From assembly GCA_017442825.1 (NCBI GenBank), contig JAFRYZ010000014.1:17164-81163 (forward strand): a stretch of 64,000 nucleotides of DNA, written 5' to 3'. The position numbers and the translations under genes are program-made. Position 1 is the stretch's first letter, and the number at the start of each line of letters is the position of its first letter. The DNA comes from Prevotella sp. (GTDB taxonomy: Bacteria; Bacteroidota; Bacteroidia; Bacteroidales; Bacteroidaceae). Shown one piece after another: positions 26,134-34,654 of the stretch. The notes below the pieces were generated by a model. It ran no database searches, was not told where the DNA came from, and saw only the letters and a program-made list of their open reading frames with translations.

Positions 26134-28383
26134 ATGGTATTAGATATAGATATGTTGAAAGCCTTCTATGCTGACTATGGTCAGACGGTAGAGGCAGCAC
26201 GAAAGGTGCTAGGGCGTCCGATGACGTACGCAGAGAAAGTGCTCTACGCACATTTGTTTGATAAGAATGCCGTGAAGGCGTATAAACGTGGTGAGGATTA
26301 TGTTGATTTCCGTCCGAACCGTGTTGCTATGCAGGATGCTACGGCACAGATGGCGCTGTTGCAGTTTATGAATGCCGGCAAGGACAAGGTAGCTGTGCCA
26401 TCGTCAGTTCATTGCGACCACTTGATTCGTGCCGATGTGGGTGTGGAGAAAGACTTGCCTGCAGCACGTCAGACCAATAAGGAGGTCTACGACTTCCTCG
26501 GCAGCGTCTCCCAGAAATACGGCATCGGCTTTTGGGGACCTGGTGCCGGCATCATTCATCAGGTGGTGCTCGAAAACTACGCCTTCCCGGGCGGCATGAT
26601 GGTAGGAACAGACTCCCACACGCCCAATGCCGGCGGACTGGGAATGGTAGCCGTAGGCGTTGGCGGTGCCGATGCCGTTGACGTGCTGACCGGGCAGCCC
26701 TGGGAGCTGAAGATGCCAAGGCTCATCGGCGTACACCTCACGGGAAAGCTCAGCGGATGGGCTTCGCCGAAGGATGTCATCTTGAAGATTTTGGGAATCC
26801 TTACCGTGAAGGGGGGAACTAATTCTATTTTGGAATACTTTGGTGAGGGTGTTGCCACCATGTCTGCTACAGGAAGGGCAACGATTTGTAATATGGGTGC
26901 CGAACTGGGTGCAACATGTTCTATCTTCCCCTTCGATAGCAAGACCGCAGAATATCTGTGCCAGACGGGAAGACAGGAGATTGCTGATATGGCAGTGAAT
27001 AATGCCAAAGAACTATGCGCGGATGATGAGGTAATGGCTTGCCCATCAAAATATTACGATCAGATTCTCGAGATTAACTTGAGCGAAATAGAACCGCACC
27101 TGAACGGACCGTTTACTCCAGACGCTGCCACACCTATCTCGGAAATGTCAGAGAAAGGTCCGAAGAACGACTACCCGATGACAGTGGAAGTGGGACTGAT
27201 AGGTTCTTGTACCAATTCCAGCTACGAAGACTTAGCTCGTGCAGCCTCTATTGCTCGTCAGGCTAAGGAGAAGAATTTGGAAGTAAAGGCACAGCTTATC
27301 ATCAATCCGGGTTCAGAACAGATACGCTATACGGCTGAGCGCGACGGTATTCTCGACGACCTGAAGGCTATTGGTGCCGTCATTATGACGAATGCCTGCG
27401 GACCTTGCATCGGGCAATGGAAACGGCATACAGATGACAATGAGCGCAAGAATGCCATCGTGACATCGTTCAACCGCAACTTCCGCCGTCGTGCTGACGG
27501 GAACCCGAATACCTATGCCTTTATTGGCGGACCAGAGATGACGGTGGCGTTGGCCTTGGCAGGGCGACTCGACTTCAATCCTGCTACGGACAGCATCGTT
27601 AACAAGGAGGGTGAAGAGGTGAGACTCGACGAGCCAACGGGTGACGTCTTTCCTCCAAAGGGATTTGCCGTAGAGGATAAAGGGTTCATCGCACCATCTG
27701 ATGGCAATGCCGATATAGAGGTTGTCATTAACCCGGCATCGGATCGTCTGCAGAAATTGGAGCCGTTTAAGCCATGGGATGGTAACGATCTCCTGGATAT
27801 GCCGCTTCTTATCAAGACACAGGGAAAGTGTACGACTGACCATATCTCGATGGCTGGACCGTGGCTGAAATTCCGCGGACACCTGCAGAACATTTCCGAC
27901 AATTTGCTGATGGGTGCTGTGAATGCATTCAACGGAGAGTCGAACAAGGTGAAATGCCAGCTTTGCGGCAACTATGTGGAGGTGTCAACGGCAGCCAAGG
28001 CATATAAGGAGAAAGGCATATCCAGCATCGTCGTCGCTGAAGACAACTATGGTGAAGGTTCCAGTCGTGAGCATGCAGCCATGGAGCCGCGTTTCCTGAA
28101 TGTAAAGGTAATTCTTGCCAAGAGTTTTGCCCGCATACACGAGACCAACCTGAAGAAGCAGGGCATGCTGGCGCTCACCTTCGACAACAAGGACGACTAC
28201 GACCGCGTACAGGAAAACGACCGCATCTCCCTGACAGGGCTCCGCGACTTTGCGCCGGGCAAGAAACTGACGGTGACGCTGAAGCACGAGGATGGTACAA
28301 CAGAGAGCTTCATGGTGTGTCATACTTATAACGATGCACAAATAGCATGGTTTAAGGCTGGCTCGGCTCTGAACTGCCACTAA
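26134..28383 (+). CDS. acn: Aconitate hydratase
   Basis: 749 residues; interconverts citrate and isocitrate with a 4Fe-4S cluster. The cluster cysteines are visible in [14 protein letters not shown] and [12 protein letters not shown]. The substrate loop [14 protein letters not shown] and the [16 protein letters not shown] motif lie in the swivelling C-terminal domain. Length and sequence fit the mitochondrial-type aconitase. The 64-base gap to icd contains only a short tandem repeat, so co-transcription is likely. Confidence 0.95.
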   Translation: MVLDIDMLKAFYADYGQTVEAARKVLGRPMTYAEKVLYAHLFDKNAVKAYKRGEDYVDFRPNRVAMQDATAQMALLQFMNAGKDKVAVPSSVHCDHLIRADVGVEKDLPAARQTNKEVYDFLGSVSQKYGIGFWGPGAGIIHQVVLENYAFPGGMMVGTDSHTPNAGGLGMVAVGVGGADAVDVLTGQPWELKMPRLIGVHLTGKLSGWASPKDVILKILGILTVKGGTNSILEYFGEGVATMSATGRATICNMGAELGATCSIFPFDSKTAEYLCQTGRQEIADMAVNNAKELCADDEVMACPSKYYDQILEINLSEIEPHLNGPFTPDAATPISEMSEKGPKNDYPMTVEVGLIGSCTNSSYEDLARAASIARQAKEKNLEVKAQLIINPGSEQIRYTAERDGILDDLKAIGAVIMTNACGPCIGQWKRHTDDNERKNAIVTSFNRNFRRRADGNPNTYAFIGGPEMTVALALAGRLDFNPATDSIVNKEGEEVRLDEPTGDVFPPKGFAVEDKGFIAPSDGNADIEVVINPASDRLQKLEPFKPWDGNDLLDMPLLIKTQGKCTTDHISMAGPWLKFRGHLQNISDNLLMGAVNAFNGESNKVKCQLCGNYVEVSTAAKAYKEKGISSIVVAEDNYGEGSSREHAAMEPRFLNVKVILAKSFARIHETNLKKQGMLALTFDNKDDYDRVQENDRISLTGLRDFAPGKKLTVTLKHEDGTTESFMVCHTYNDAQIAWFKAGSALNCH

Positions 28384-28398
28384 AAAGACCCCCTCTAA

Positions 28399-28460
28399 CT
28401 CCCCCTGTTTAGGGGGAGGATACAGAGTAATCGGAATAATCAGAATAGTCAGAGTCATCT
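28399..28460 (+). repeat. Perfect small palindrome plus 9-base tandem repeat
   Basis: CTCCCCCT (28399-28406) and AGGGGGAG (28411-28418) flank GTTT. No T run follows, so a terminator is unlikely. From 28424 about four 9-base units (CGGAATAAT, CAGAATAGT and similar) match the reverse complement of the repeat at 14282-14335. Confidence 0.7.
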
Positions 28461-28477
28461 GATAAAAGTTGATAGCA

Positions 28478-29824
28478 ATGAAAAAAGAATATTTGATTTA
28501 TAAACTCAGCGATGAGGTAAAGAATTCGTGTAAGATAGACAACGAACTGTTTACCAAGTATGGTGTTAAGCGCGGATTGCGTAACGAAGATGGTTCGGGC
28601 GTTCTTGTCGGACTGACCAACATCGGTAACGTGGTCGGCTATGAAGTGGGAGAGGACGGCAAACCTCAGCCTACGGAAGGTAAGTTGTACTATCGCGGCT
28701 ATGCTCTTGACCAGTTGGTGGAACCGCTGCTGAAAGAGAAGCGGTTTGGTTTCGAGGAGGTTGCTTTCCTCCTGCTCTCGGGTGAACTGCCTGATAAGGA
28801 GGAATTGATGGCGTTTCGCGAGCTGCTGAACGACAATATGCCGCTCGACCATCGCACGGTGGTGCATCTGGTTGACCTCGAGGGTACGGACATCATGAAC
28901 ATCCTGGCTCGTTGCGTATTGGAGATGTACACCTTCGATAGCAATCCTGACGACATTTCGCGCGACAACCTCATGCGACAGTCGATTGAGCTGATTGCCA
29001 AGTTCCCTACGATTATAGCATACGCCTACAACATCTACCGTCACTCAGAACATGGGCGCTCGTTGCATATCCGCTATCCGAAAGAACATCTGTCTATAGC
29101 AGAGAACTTTCTCTTTATGCTGAAGCATGATGACTATACAGAACTGGATGCACGCACGCTCGACTTGCTGCTCATTACGCAGGCAGAGCATGGTGGTGGT
29201 AACAACTCTACGTTCACCGTACGTGTCACCTCTTCTACGCGCACCGACACCTATTCGTCGATTGCGGCAGGTATAGGTTCGCTTAAAGGTCCGTTGCATG
29301 GTGGTGCCAACATCAAGGTCATCAACATGTTCCATCACCTGAAAGACCAGATAAAAGATTGGAAGAACATAGACGAGATAGACACTTATCTGAACCGCAT
29401 GTTGAACAAGGAGGCTTACGACAAGTCGGGACTCATTTACGGTATCGGACATGCTGTCTATACCAAGAGCGATCCGCGTGCCGTTGAGTTGAAGAAACTG
29501 GCAGGCGAGCTGGCAAAGGAGAAGGGACGCGAAGAAGAGTATGCTTTCCTGAAACTGATAGAGCAGGAGGGCATTAAATGTCTGATGAACTTCCGCAAGT
29601 CGCGTAAACCTGCTTGTGCCAACCTGGATTTCTATAGTGGATTTATCTATGAGATGATTGGACTGCCGCAGGAAATCTATACCCCCATCTTTGCTATGGC
29701 CCGTATTGTGGGTTGGACTGCCCACCGCATTGAGGAACTCAATTTCCAAGGTCGTCGAATTATCCGTCCGGCTTACAAAAATATTCTGGAGCCGAAGGAA
29801 TATATTCCCATAGAAGAAAGGTAG
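28478..29824 (+). CDS. Citrate synthase
   Basis: 448 residues; condenses acetyl-CoA with oxaloacetate. The active-site histidines lie in HGGGNNSTFTVRVTSSTRTD and YGIGHAVYTKSDPRA, and the catalytic Asp in CANLDFYSGFIYEMIGLP. A TTG at 28469 is in frame, but the ATG at 28478 (MKKEYLIYKL) is preferred. It follows acn and icd on the same strand, giving a compact oxidative branch from oxaloacetate to 2-oxoglutarate. A 2-methylcitrate synthase role is possible, but no propionate genes are nearby. A strong terminator follows at 29891. Confidence 0.93.
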   Translation: MKKEYLIYKLSDEVKNSCKIDNELFTKYGVKRGLRNEDGSGVLVGLTNIGNVVGYEVGEDGKPQPTEGKLYYRGYALDQLVEPLLKEKRFGFEEVAFLLLSGELPDKEELMAFRELLNDNMPLDHRTVVHLVDLEGTDIMNILARCVLEMYTFDSNPDDISRDNLMRQSIELIAKFPTIIAYAYNIYRHSEHGRSLHIRYPKEHLSIAENFLFMLKHDDYTELDARTLDLLLITQAEHGGGNNSTFTVRVTSSTRTDTYSSIAAGIGSLKGPLHGGANIKVINMFHHLKDQIKDWKNIDEIDTYLNRMLNKEAYDKSGLIYGIGHAVYTKSDPRAVELKKLAGELAKEKGREEEYAFLKLIEQEGIKCLMNFRKSRKPACANLDFYSGFIYEMIGLPQEIYTPIFAMARIVGWTAHRIEELNFQGRRIIRPAYKNILEPKEYIPIEER

Positions 29825-29890
29825 AAAACGCACCCCAACTCCAGCCTGTTGAGGAACGAGGAGTAGCAATGGGGAATTTCCCAATAAAAA

Positions 29891-29926
29891 AGGGCATGTT
29901 TCGCTTGCGAAACGTGCCCTTTTGCT
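29891..29926. terminator. Strong bidirectional terminator after citrate synthase
   Basis: GGGCATGTTTCGC (29892-29904) and GCGAAACGTGCCC (29907-29919) form a 13-bp stem with one G-T pair, followed by TTTT on the plus strand; A runs upstream give a T run on the minus strand. It separates the TCA genes from the minus-strand DUF4832 operon. Confidence 0.85.
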
Positions 29927-30003
29927 ATGTGAAAGAAGCCCCTTTGCTTTGTGAACGAAGTTCTTTTGCTAGCTAGATGTAGCCCTTTTGCTTTTGTGAA
30001 AGA
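29916..30003 (+). repeat. Four imperfect 22-base tandem units
   Basis: Units begin at 29916, 29938, 29960 and 29982, for example GCCCTTTTGCTATGTGAAAG. The first overlaps the right arm of the terminator. The block ends just before the 3' end of the minus-strand gene at 30013. Confidence 0.75.
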
Positions 30004-30012
30004 GACTCTTTA

Positions 30013-31929
30013 TTATTTGATGATAAGTTTCTTTCCGTTCTGAATGACGATGCCCTTAAATCCTTTCTCCACTCGTTGTCCGGCAAGGTTGAACATGGGT
30101 GCATCATTGTGAATTGTGAATTGTGTAATCGACGAAGTCGCTTCGCTTGTCGAAGAATTGTGAATTGATTCAATGCCAGTTGTTTCCTCCTTTTCCTTCT
30201 CCAGGACGATGAGGTAGAGCAGCAGCAGCGACGGTCCACATTTCACGTTGTAGGTAGTGCCTTCTGTCATGGGGAACGAGTATTTCCCGTCGGCATCCAG
30301 CGTAACGTTTGCATCGTCAACGACGATAGTCTTGTTGGCAGGTGCCGTACTTCCGCTTCCGCCAAAGATGAGCGTAACCGTTCCTTTGAAGGGAGATGTG
30401 ATGTTGAGTGCAGCGTTGTCTTCCATCTTGATGCAGGTGTCGTAGGTCTCCCCGTTGTAGGTCACGGTGCCTCTGCTGTTCGACGAGTGACCGTTCGTCA
30501 GCTTCACCTCCTCTAACGACGGCTTCGTGCCTGTGAAGAAACAGATGTAGCCGTCGTCCGATCCTGTCGGGTCGACACCGCTTTCTCCGCTCTCTGTCGT
30601 TCCGATGAACTCTATCTCTTGTGTGTCAAGGATGTGGTCGCTGACGATTTTCAGGTCTTCGCCTTTCGTCAGCGCAGCCGCAATCTCCACCTCAATCTCT
30701 TGTCCCGGCAGCAGACCTTTGAGCGAAGTCGCCGAGCGCACGTCGCCGATGGCGAAGAACGCATCACGGTAGAGTGGGACGATGCCCGTGTTGGTCACCT
30801 TCAGACGGGTTGCTGTTCCGTTGGTTTCACATGTGTTCACCTTGATGCGGTAGCCCGACGCCATCGTTGCTTCGCGGAAACGTTTGGCGGTTCCGTATGA
30901 GCCTCTCGGCGCGTCGTTGGCTATCATGAACGTGATGTGGTATTTCGCCGCCTGTTCCTCCCACGTGTGTCCGTACATGCCGGCAGGGTTCAGGAAGTTC
31001 TTCTGGTCGCTGCTGGTGTAGTAGCTGATTTCTCCGCCGCAGACACCCGTCTCCCAGCGCGTGCCTTCACCTAATGCGTTCCAGCAACGCTCGTTGTAGC
31101 CGTCGGCAGAACCAATCTCGTGGTTCTTGTGCATGAACGAGTCGTCGTACATGCCGAAGGTCAGTCCCATGATGTCCTTGTCGGCTACGATCGGGGTATA
31201 GGTGTCGTCGGCAGCATCCTTCGAGATGCCCCAGGGTATCTCGGTCATCACGTTACCCATGTGCAGCAGGAACTCTTTCTGGAACTCCCACGACGGGAAG
31301 TTGACACCCAGCTTCAGCGGCGTGCCGTAGATGTGGTATTCTGCCCAGTGGCCGAAGCCCACCTCAAGGAAAGCCAGCCGCTTGTCGTTCTTATAGCGTT
31401 CGGCAAAGTCGGTATAGAACTGCAGGGTGAACCGTTTCAGCTCCTCGTTGCTCCAGTCCGCATAATAGGTAGGACCGTCGCCGCCGGGATTCGCCGAGTA
31501 GGTCTCGTTGTAGTCGTTGCGGTCTTTGATGTATTGCGGTACGGCTGTAGAGCCTTTTGCCGCTCCCGGTATGTCCGTTCCGCTCGGATATTCATATCGG
31601 AAGCGGGCAACGAGCTGGTGGCTCCGGCTGGCTACGTCGGCAAGGATGTTGTCGAACCACGTCCAGTCGTACTCGATGCTGCCGTCGCTGTTGCAGCCCT
31701 TCACCACCATGCACGGCAGGCAGTAGGAGAACTCCAGCGTGATGGAGCCTCCGTACGTGCTGTTTTTCTCCTCAGCCATAAACGGCCAGAGCACCAGTCC
31801 CGTCATGGGTTGCGGGTGGGTAATCTTGTTGTTCAGCTCCACGGGAGCCCACTCCTGTGCCTGCATTGCTGTTGTTGCGGCACAGAATGCCAACAAACAG
31901 CATACCTTTTTAATAGTTTTAGTTTTCAT
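30013..31929 (-). CDS. Secreted DUF4832-like protein with T9SS-like tail, copy B
   Basis: 638 residues. Signal peptide at residues 1-24, then a catalytic-barrel-like region (YDWTWFDNILADVASRSHQLVARFRYEYP, LAFLEVGFGHWAEYHIYG, DDSFMHKNHEIG) that resembles the DUF4832/glycosidase-like family, and a beta domain with NGTATRLKVTNTG. A second beta-sandwich (residues 470-585, CFFTGTKP onward) looks like a carbohydrate-binding module. The end, FNLAGQRVEKGFKGIVIQNG, resembles a short type IX sorting tail. It is a tandem paralogue of the gene at 31976-33943, 46 bases away. Polysaccharide binding or cleavage is inference. Confidence 0.8.
   Translation of the reverse strand: MKTKTIKKVCCLLAFCAATTAMQAQEWAPVELNNKITHPQPMTGLVLWPFMAEEKNSTYGGSITLEFSYCLPCMVVKGCNSDGSIEYDWTWFDNILADVASRSHQLVARFRYEYPSGTDIPGAAKGSTAVPQYIKDRNDYNETYSANPGGDGPTYYADWSNEELKRFTLQFYTDFAERYKNDKRLAFLEVGFGHWAEYHIYGTPLKLGVNFPSWEFQKEFLLHMGNVMTEIPWGISKDAADDTYTPIVADKDIMGLTFGMYDDSFMHKNHEIGSADGYNERCWNALGEGTRWETGVCGGEISYYTSSDQKNFLNPAGMYGHTWEEQAAKYHITFMIANDAPRGSYGTAKRFREATMASGYRIKVNTCETNGTATRLKVTNTGIVPLYRDAFFAIGDVRSATSLKGLLPGQEIEVEIAAALTKGEDLKIVSDHILDTQEIEFIGTTESGESGVDPTGSDDGYICFFTGTKPSLEEVKLTNGHSSNSRGTVTYNGETYDTCIKMEDNAALNITSPFKGTVTLIFGGSGSTAPANKTIVVDDANVTLDADGKYSFPMTEGTTYNVKCGPSLLLLYLIVLEKEKEETTGIESIHNSSTSEATSSITQFTIHNDAPMFNLAGQRVEKGFKGIVIQNGKKLIIK
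30127..30157 (-). repeat. Dispersed 31-base repeat, copy inside a reading frame
   Basis: The minus strand is identical over 31 bases to the plus strand at 57554-57584. It contains the hairpin CGACAAG ... CTTCGTCG and is flanked on both sides by GAATTGTGAATTG units. It encodes part of the linker NSSTSEATSSI before the C-terminal tail. Confidence 0.85.
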
Positions 31930-31975
31930 GTTTGTTTTTAAAGTTCTTTGTTTGTCTCAAAATGTAGTTCTCTGC

Positions 31976-33943
31976 TTATTTCTGCATGTATTTCTTTCCA
32001 TTCCGTATCACGATGCCTTTATAGCCTTTGCCCACCCGTTGTCCGGCAAGGTTGAAGGAATTGTCAATTGTAAATGGTCCGTTGTCAATTGAATTGTCAA
32101 TTGTCAATTGTCCATTGTCAATTAAATTAATTCCCCGAATGCCAGTTGTTGAACCGTCTGGCAGCAGGATGAGGAAGAGGAAAATCTGCACCTGGTCCTT
32201 CTTCAGCGTGTAGGTCGTTCCTGCTGTTGCCTCGAAGGAATACTGCCCGTTGGCGTCGAGTGTGACCTTTTGTCCGTTCAAGACGACCGACTGGTTGGCA
32301 GGCGACGTGCTGCCGCCGTAGATGAGCGTCACCGTTCCGCTATGGGTAGGCGTAATGGTTATTTCGGTCTTCGACTCCATCTTGATGCAGTTCTTGTATT
32401 CTTTGCCGCCATAGGTGACAGCGCCTTTGCTGGTAGAGTAGTTGCTGCTTGCCAGTTGCACCTGATTGCTTGACGGGTTGGTGCCGGTAAAGTAGCAGAT
32501 GGTGGCATCGTCCGTAGGGGTGGGGGTCGGAGTCGGGTTGTCCCCGCCTTCTCCTCCTTCTCCTCCTTCGCCGCTGCCACTGGAGCCTTCGCCAGCTTCA
32601 AACTCTATCTCCTGTGTGTCTAAGATGCAATCACAGGCAATCTTCAGGTCGTTGGCGTTGCTCAGGTTTGCCGCAATCTCTATAGAGAGTTCCTGTCCGG
32701 GCAGCAAGCCTTTGAGCGATGTCGTCGAGCGCACGTCGCCGATGGCAAAGAAGGCGTCGCGGTAGAGTGGGGCGACACCGTTGTTGGTTACGGTCAGACG
32801 GGTAGCAGTTCCGTTGGTCTCACAACTCTTTACGGCGATGCGATAGCCCGAAGCCATCGTTGCCTCCTTGAAGCGGGCTCCTGTGCCGTAAGAGCCGCTG
32901 GGCGCGTCGTTGGCTATCATGAAGGTGATGTGGTATTTCTTTGCCTGTTCCTCCCACGTGTGTCCGTACATGCCGGCAGGGTTCAGGAAGTTCTTCTGGT
33001 CGCTGCCCTTATAGTAGCTGATTTCTCCGCCGCAGACGCCCGTCTTCCATCGTGTGCCTGCTCCGATGGCGTTCCAGCATTCTTCGTTATAGCCGTCTTT
33101 GGTGCCTATTTCGTGGTTCTGGTGCATGAAGGAATCGTCGAAGAGTCCGAAGTTGAGCGCCATCAGTTCGCTGCTGCCAACAATGGGCGTGTACTCTTCG
33201 TCGCTGGCATCAATAGAGATCGCCCACGGAATATCTTTCAAAGCGGTGCTGACATATTTCAGGAATTCTGCCTGATACTCCCACGACGGGAAGTTGACAC
33301 CCAGCTTCAGGTCCGTTCCGTAGATGTGATATTCTGACCAATGGCCGAAGCCTACCTCAACGAAAGCCAGCCGCTTGTCGTTCTTATAGCGTTCGGCAAA
33401 GTCGGTATAGAACACCTTCGTGAACCGTTTCAGCTCCTCGTTGCTCCAGTCGGCATAATAGGTAGGACCGTCGCCGCCGGGGTTCGCCGAGTAGGTCTCG
33501 TTGTAGTCGCTGCGGTCTTTGATGTATTGCGGTACGGCAGTAGCTCCCTTTACGGCTCCGGGGATGTCGTCGCCGTTGGGGTATTCATATCGGAAACGGG
33601 CAACGAGCTGGTGGCCGCGGCTGGCAACATCGTTGAGCAGGTTGTCGAACCACGTCCAGTCGTACTGGATGCTGCCGTCGCTGTTGCAGCCCTTCACCAC
33701 CAGGCAGGGCAGACAGTAGGAATATTCCAGCGTGATGGAACCTCCGTGAGTGCTGTTTCTGCTCTCAGCCTCTGCTGGCCATAACACCAAGCCCGTCATG
33801 GGTTGCGGGTGGGTAATCTTCTTGTTCAGCTCCACGGGAGCCCACTCCTGTGTCGTTTCATTTTGCAGGCGCTTGGCATCTGCCTGTGCATACGATACTG
33901 CCGACAACAAAAACAGCAGGATAAGAGATGGTCTTTTCATCAT
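31976..33943 (-). CDS. Secreted DUF4832-like protein with T9SS-like tail, copy A
   Basis: 655 residues, first gene of a two-gene minus-strand operon. Same plan as the downstream copy: signal peptide, glycosidase-like region (YDWTWFDNLLNDVASRGHQL, FVEVGFGHWSEYHIYG), beta domain, Gly/Thr/Pro linker (GEGGEGGEGGDNPTPTPTPT), second beta-sandwich, and tail FNLAGQRVGKGYKGIVIRNG. By eye roughly three quarters of residues agree with the other copy over the first 440 residues, and fewer after that. The linker before the tail is encoded by repeated TTGTCAATTG units. Substrate unknown. Confidence 0.8.
   Translation of the reverse strand: MMKRPSLILLFLLSAVSYAQADAKRLQNETTQEWAPVELNKKITHPQPMTGLVLWPAEAESRNSTHGGSITLEYSYCLPCLVVKGCNSDGSIQYDWTWFDNLLNDVASRGHQLVARFRYEYPNGDDIPGAVKGATAVPQYIKDRSDYNETYSANPGGDGPTYYADWSNEELKRFTKVFYTDFAERYKNDKRLAFVEVGFGHWSEYHIYGTDLKLGVNFPSWEYQAEFLKYVSTALKDIPWAISIDASDEEYTPIVGSSELMALNFGLFDDSFMHQNHEIGTKDGYNEECWNAIGAGTRWKTGVCGGEISYYKGSDQKNFLNPAGMYGHTWEEQAKKYHITFMIANDAPSGSYGTGARFKEATMASGYRIAVKSCETNGTATRLTVTNNGVAPLYRDAFFAIGDVRSTTSLKGLLPGQELSIEIAANLSNANDLKIACDCILDTQEIEFEAGEGSSGSGEGGEGGEGGDNPTPTPTPTDDATICYFTGTNPSSNQVQLASSNYSTSKGAVTYGGKEYKNCIKMESKTEITITPTHSGTVTLIYGGSTSPANQSVVLNGQKVTLDANGQYSFEATAGTTYTLKKDQVQIFLFLILLPDGSTTGIRGINLIDNGQLTIDNSIDNGPFTIDNSFNLAGQRVGKGYKGIVIRNGKKYMQK
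32057..32127 (-). repeat. TTGTCAATTG tandem repeat inside a coding region
   Basis: Repeated ATTGTCAATTG/ATTGTCCATTG units encode IDNGQLTIDNSIDNGPFTID in the linker before the sorting tail. The same bases occur between genes, for example at 40550-40575. Confidence 0.75.
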
Positions 33944-33988
33944 GGTCTTGTTTCTTTTTAAGGATTAGTTCGTAGATGTTTGATGCCA

Positions 33989-34020
33989 CAAAAGTAGTTA
34001 CTTTTGCTTGTCTGTGCAAG
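33989..34020 (-). promoter_or_regulatory. Promoter of the DUF4832 operon, with a mirrored -7 box
   Basis: On the minus strand TACTTTTG (33989-33996) follows CTTG-type bases (34017-34020) at a 20-base spacing. The next bases form TACTTTTG on the plus strand (33999-34006), so CAAAAGTAGTTACTTTTG is a near-perfect palindrome holding two opposed -7 boxes. Confidence 0.6.
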
Positions 34021-34232
34021 AAAAAGGTATAAAAACACACAGAATGAGAGGTTTCTAATGTCGTGCAAACAGGCTAAAGCCTCACCAACTAACATTATTC
34101 ATGCTCCACTTTTATGGTCAGTGGGTCTTCGACGATTTAGACTATTAGACCAGCGGAAAGCAGAAATGCCCATGCAGAAACCTGGTTTTGCTTAGTTTTG
34201 CTTCGACACATCCAAAAAAAACAAGAAATAAT
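34021..34232. other. Spacer between surface-protein genes
   Basis: AT-rich DNA with no convincing gene. A 63-codon frame crosses it, but its codons and peptide look random. Confidence 0.5.
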
Positions 34233-34263
34233 TTTGCATGATTAAAAAGAATACTTATCTTTG
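34233..34263 (+). promoter_or_regulatory. Promoter of the BspA-like gene and its leader
   Basis: TTTG (34233-34236), exactly 19 bases, then TATCTTTG (34256-34263). Both boxes match fully. Transcription would begin near 34268, about 390 bases before the start codon. Confidence 0.75.
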
Positions 34264-34266
34264 CAG

Positions 34267-34654
34267 TGTCCATAATCCAATGTGACTGCTTGCAGAATAG
34301 TTGGCAATGGGCGCATATTTAGTGGAAAAGCGTTTATCTGACGCTTTGTTCTTGGCAGACCGAATCTCGCAAATTCAATTACCGTCAAGAATGAAGCAAC
34401 GATAGATGCCTATTAGGGATGATATATACCCGCCTACGTCCGATAGGGGTCGAGGGCAAGTTTGTGTATAGCATTCGGCGTGGGCTTCTGCGTTGCTCGT
34501 TCTACGGTAATGGGCAATGCGAGAGCCAAGGTCTGCGGGACGAGTAACAGGTACAGTTGCCCCGCTTTTTTTCATATCTATGCCAGACTGATAACCTTTA
34601 ACATGAAAACCGTCTCTGTCTGGGCTGCTGCGAGACACTAAACAATTGTACAAT
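34267..34654 (+). promoter_or_regulatory. Long structured 5' leader, candidate attenuator or riboswitch
   Basis: An untranslated stretch of about 390 bases between a consensus promoter and the BspA-like gene. Hairpins: AAAGCGT/ACGCTTT (34327-34347); GTTGCTCGTT/GACGAGTAAC (34492-34501 with 34539-34548, two wobble pairs); a terminator-like stem GCGGG (34535-34539) plus GTAAC (34544-34548) with GTTGC and CCCGC (34556-34565), followed by seven T; and CCAGAC/GTCTGG (34583-34623). The second and third share bases 34539-34548 and cannot form together. GGGCAA (34512-34517) can also pair with TTGCCC (34557-34562). No known riboswitch class was recognised. Confidence 0.6.

Noticed and set aside
34004-34195. 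63-codon frame between the surface-protein genes
   Set aside because: Random-looking peptide, no promoter spacing match and no family features.
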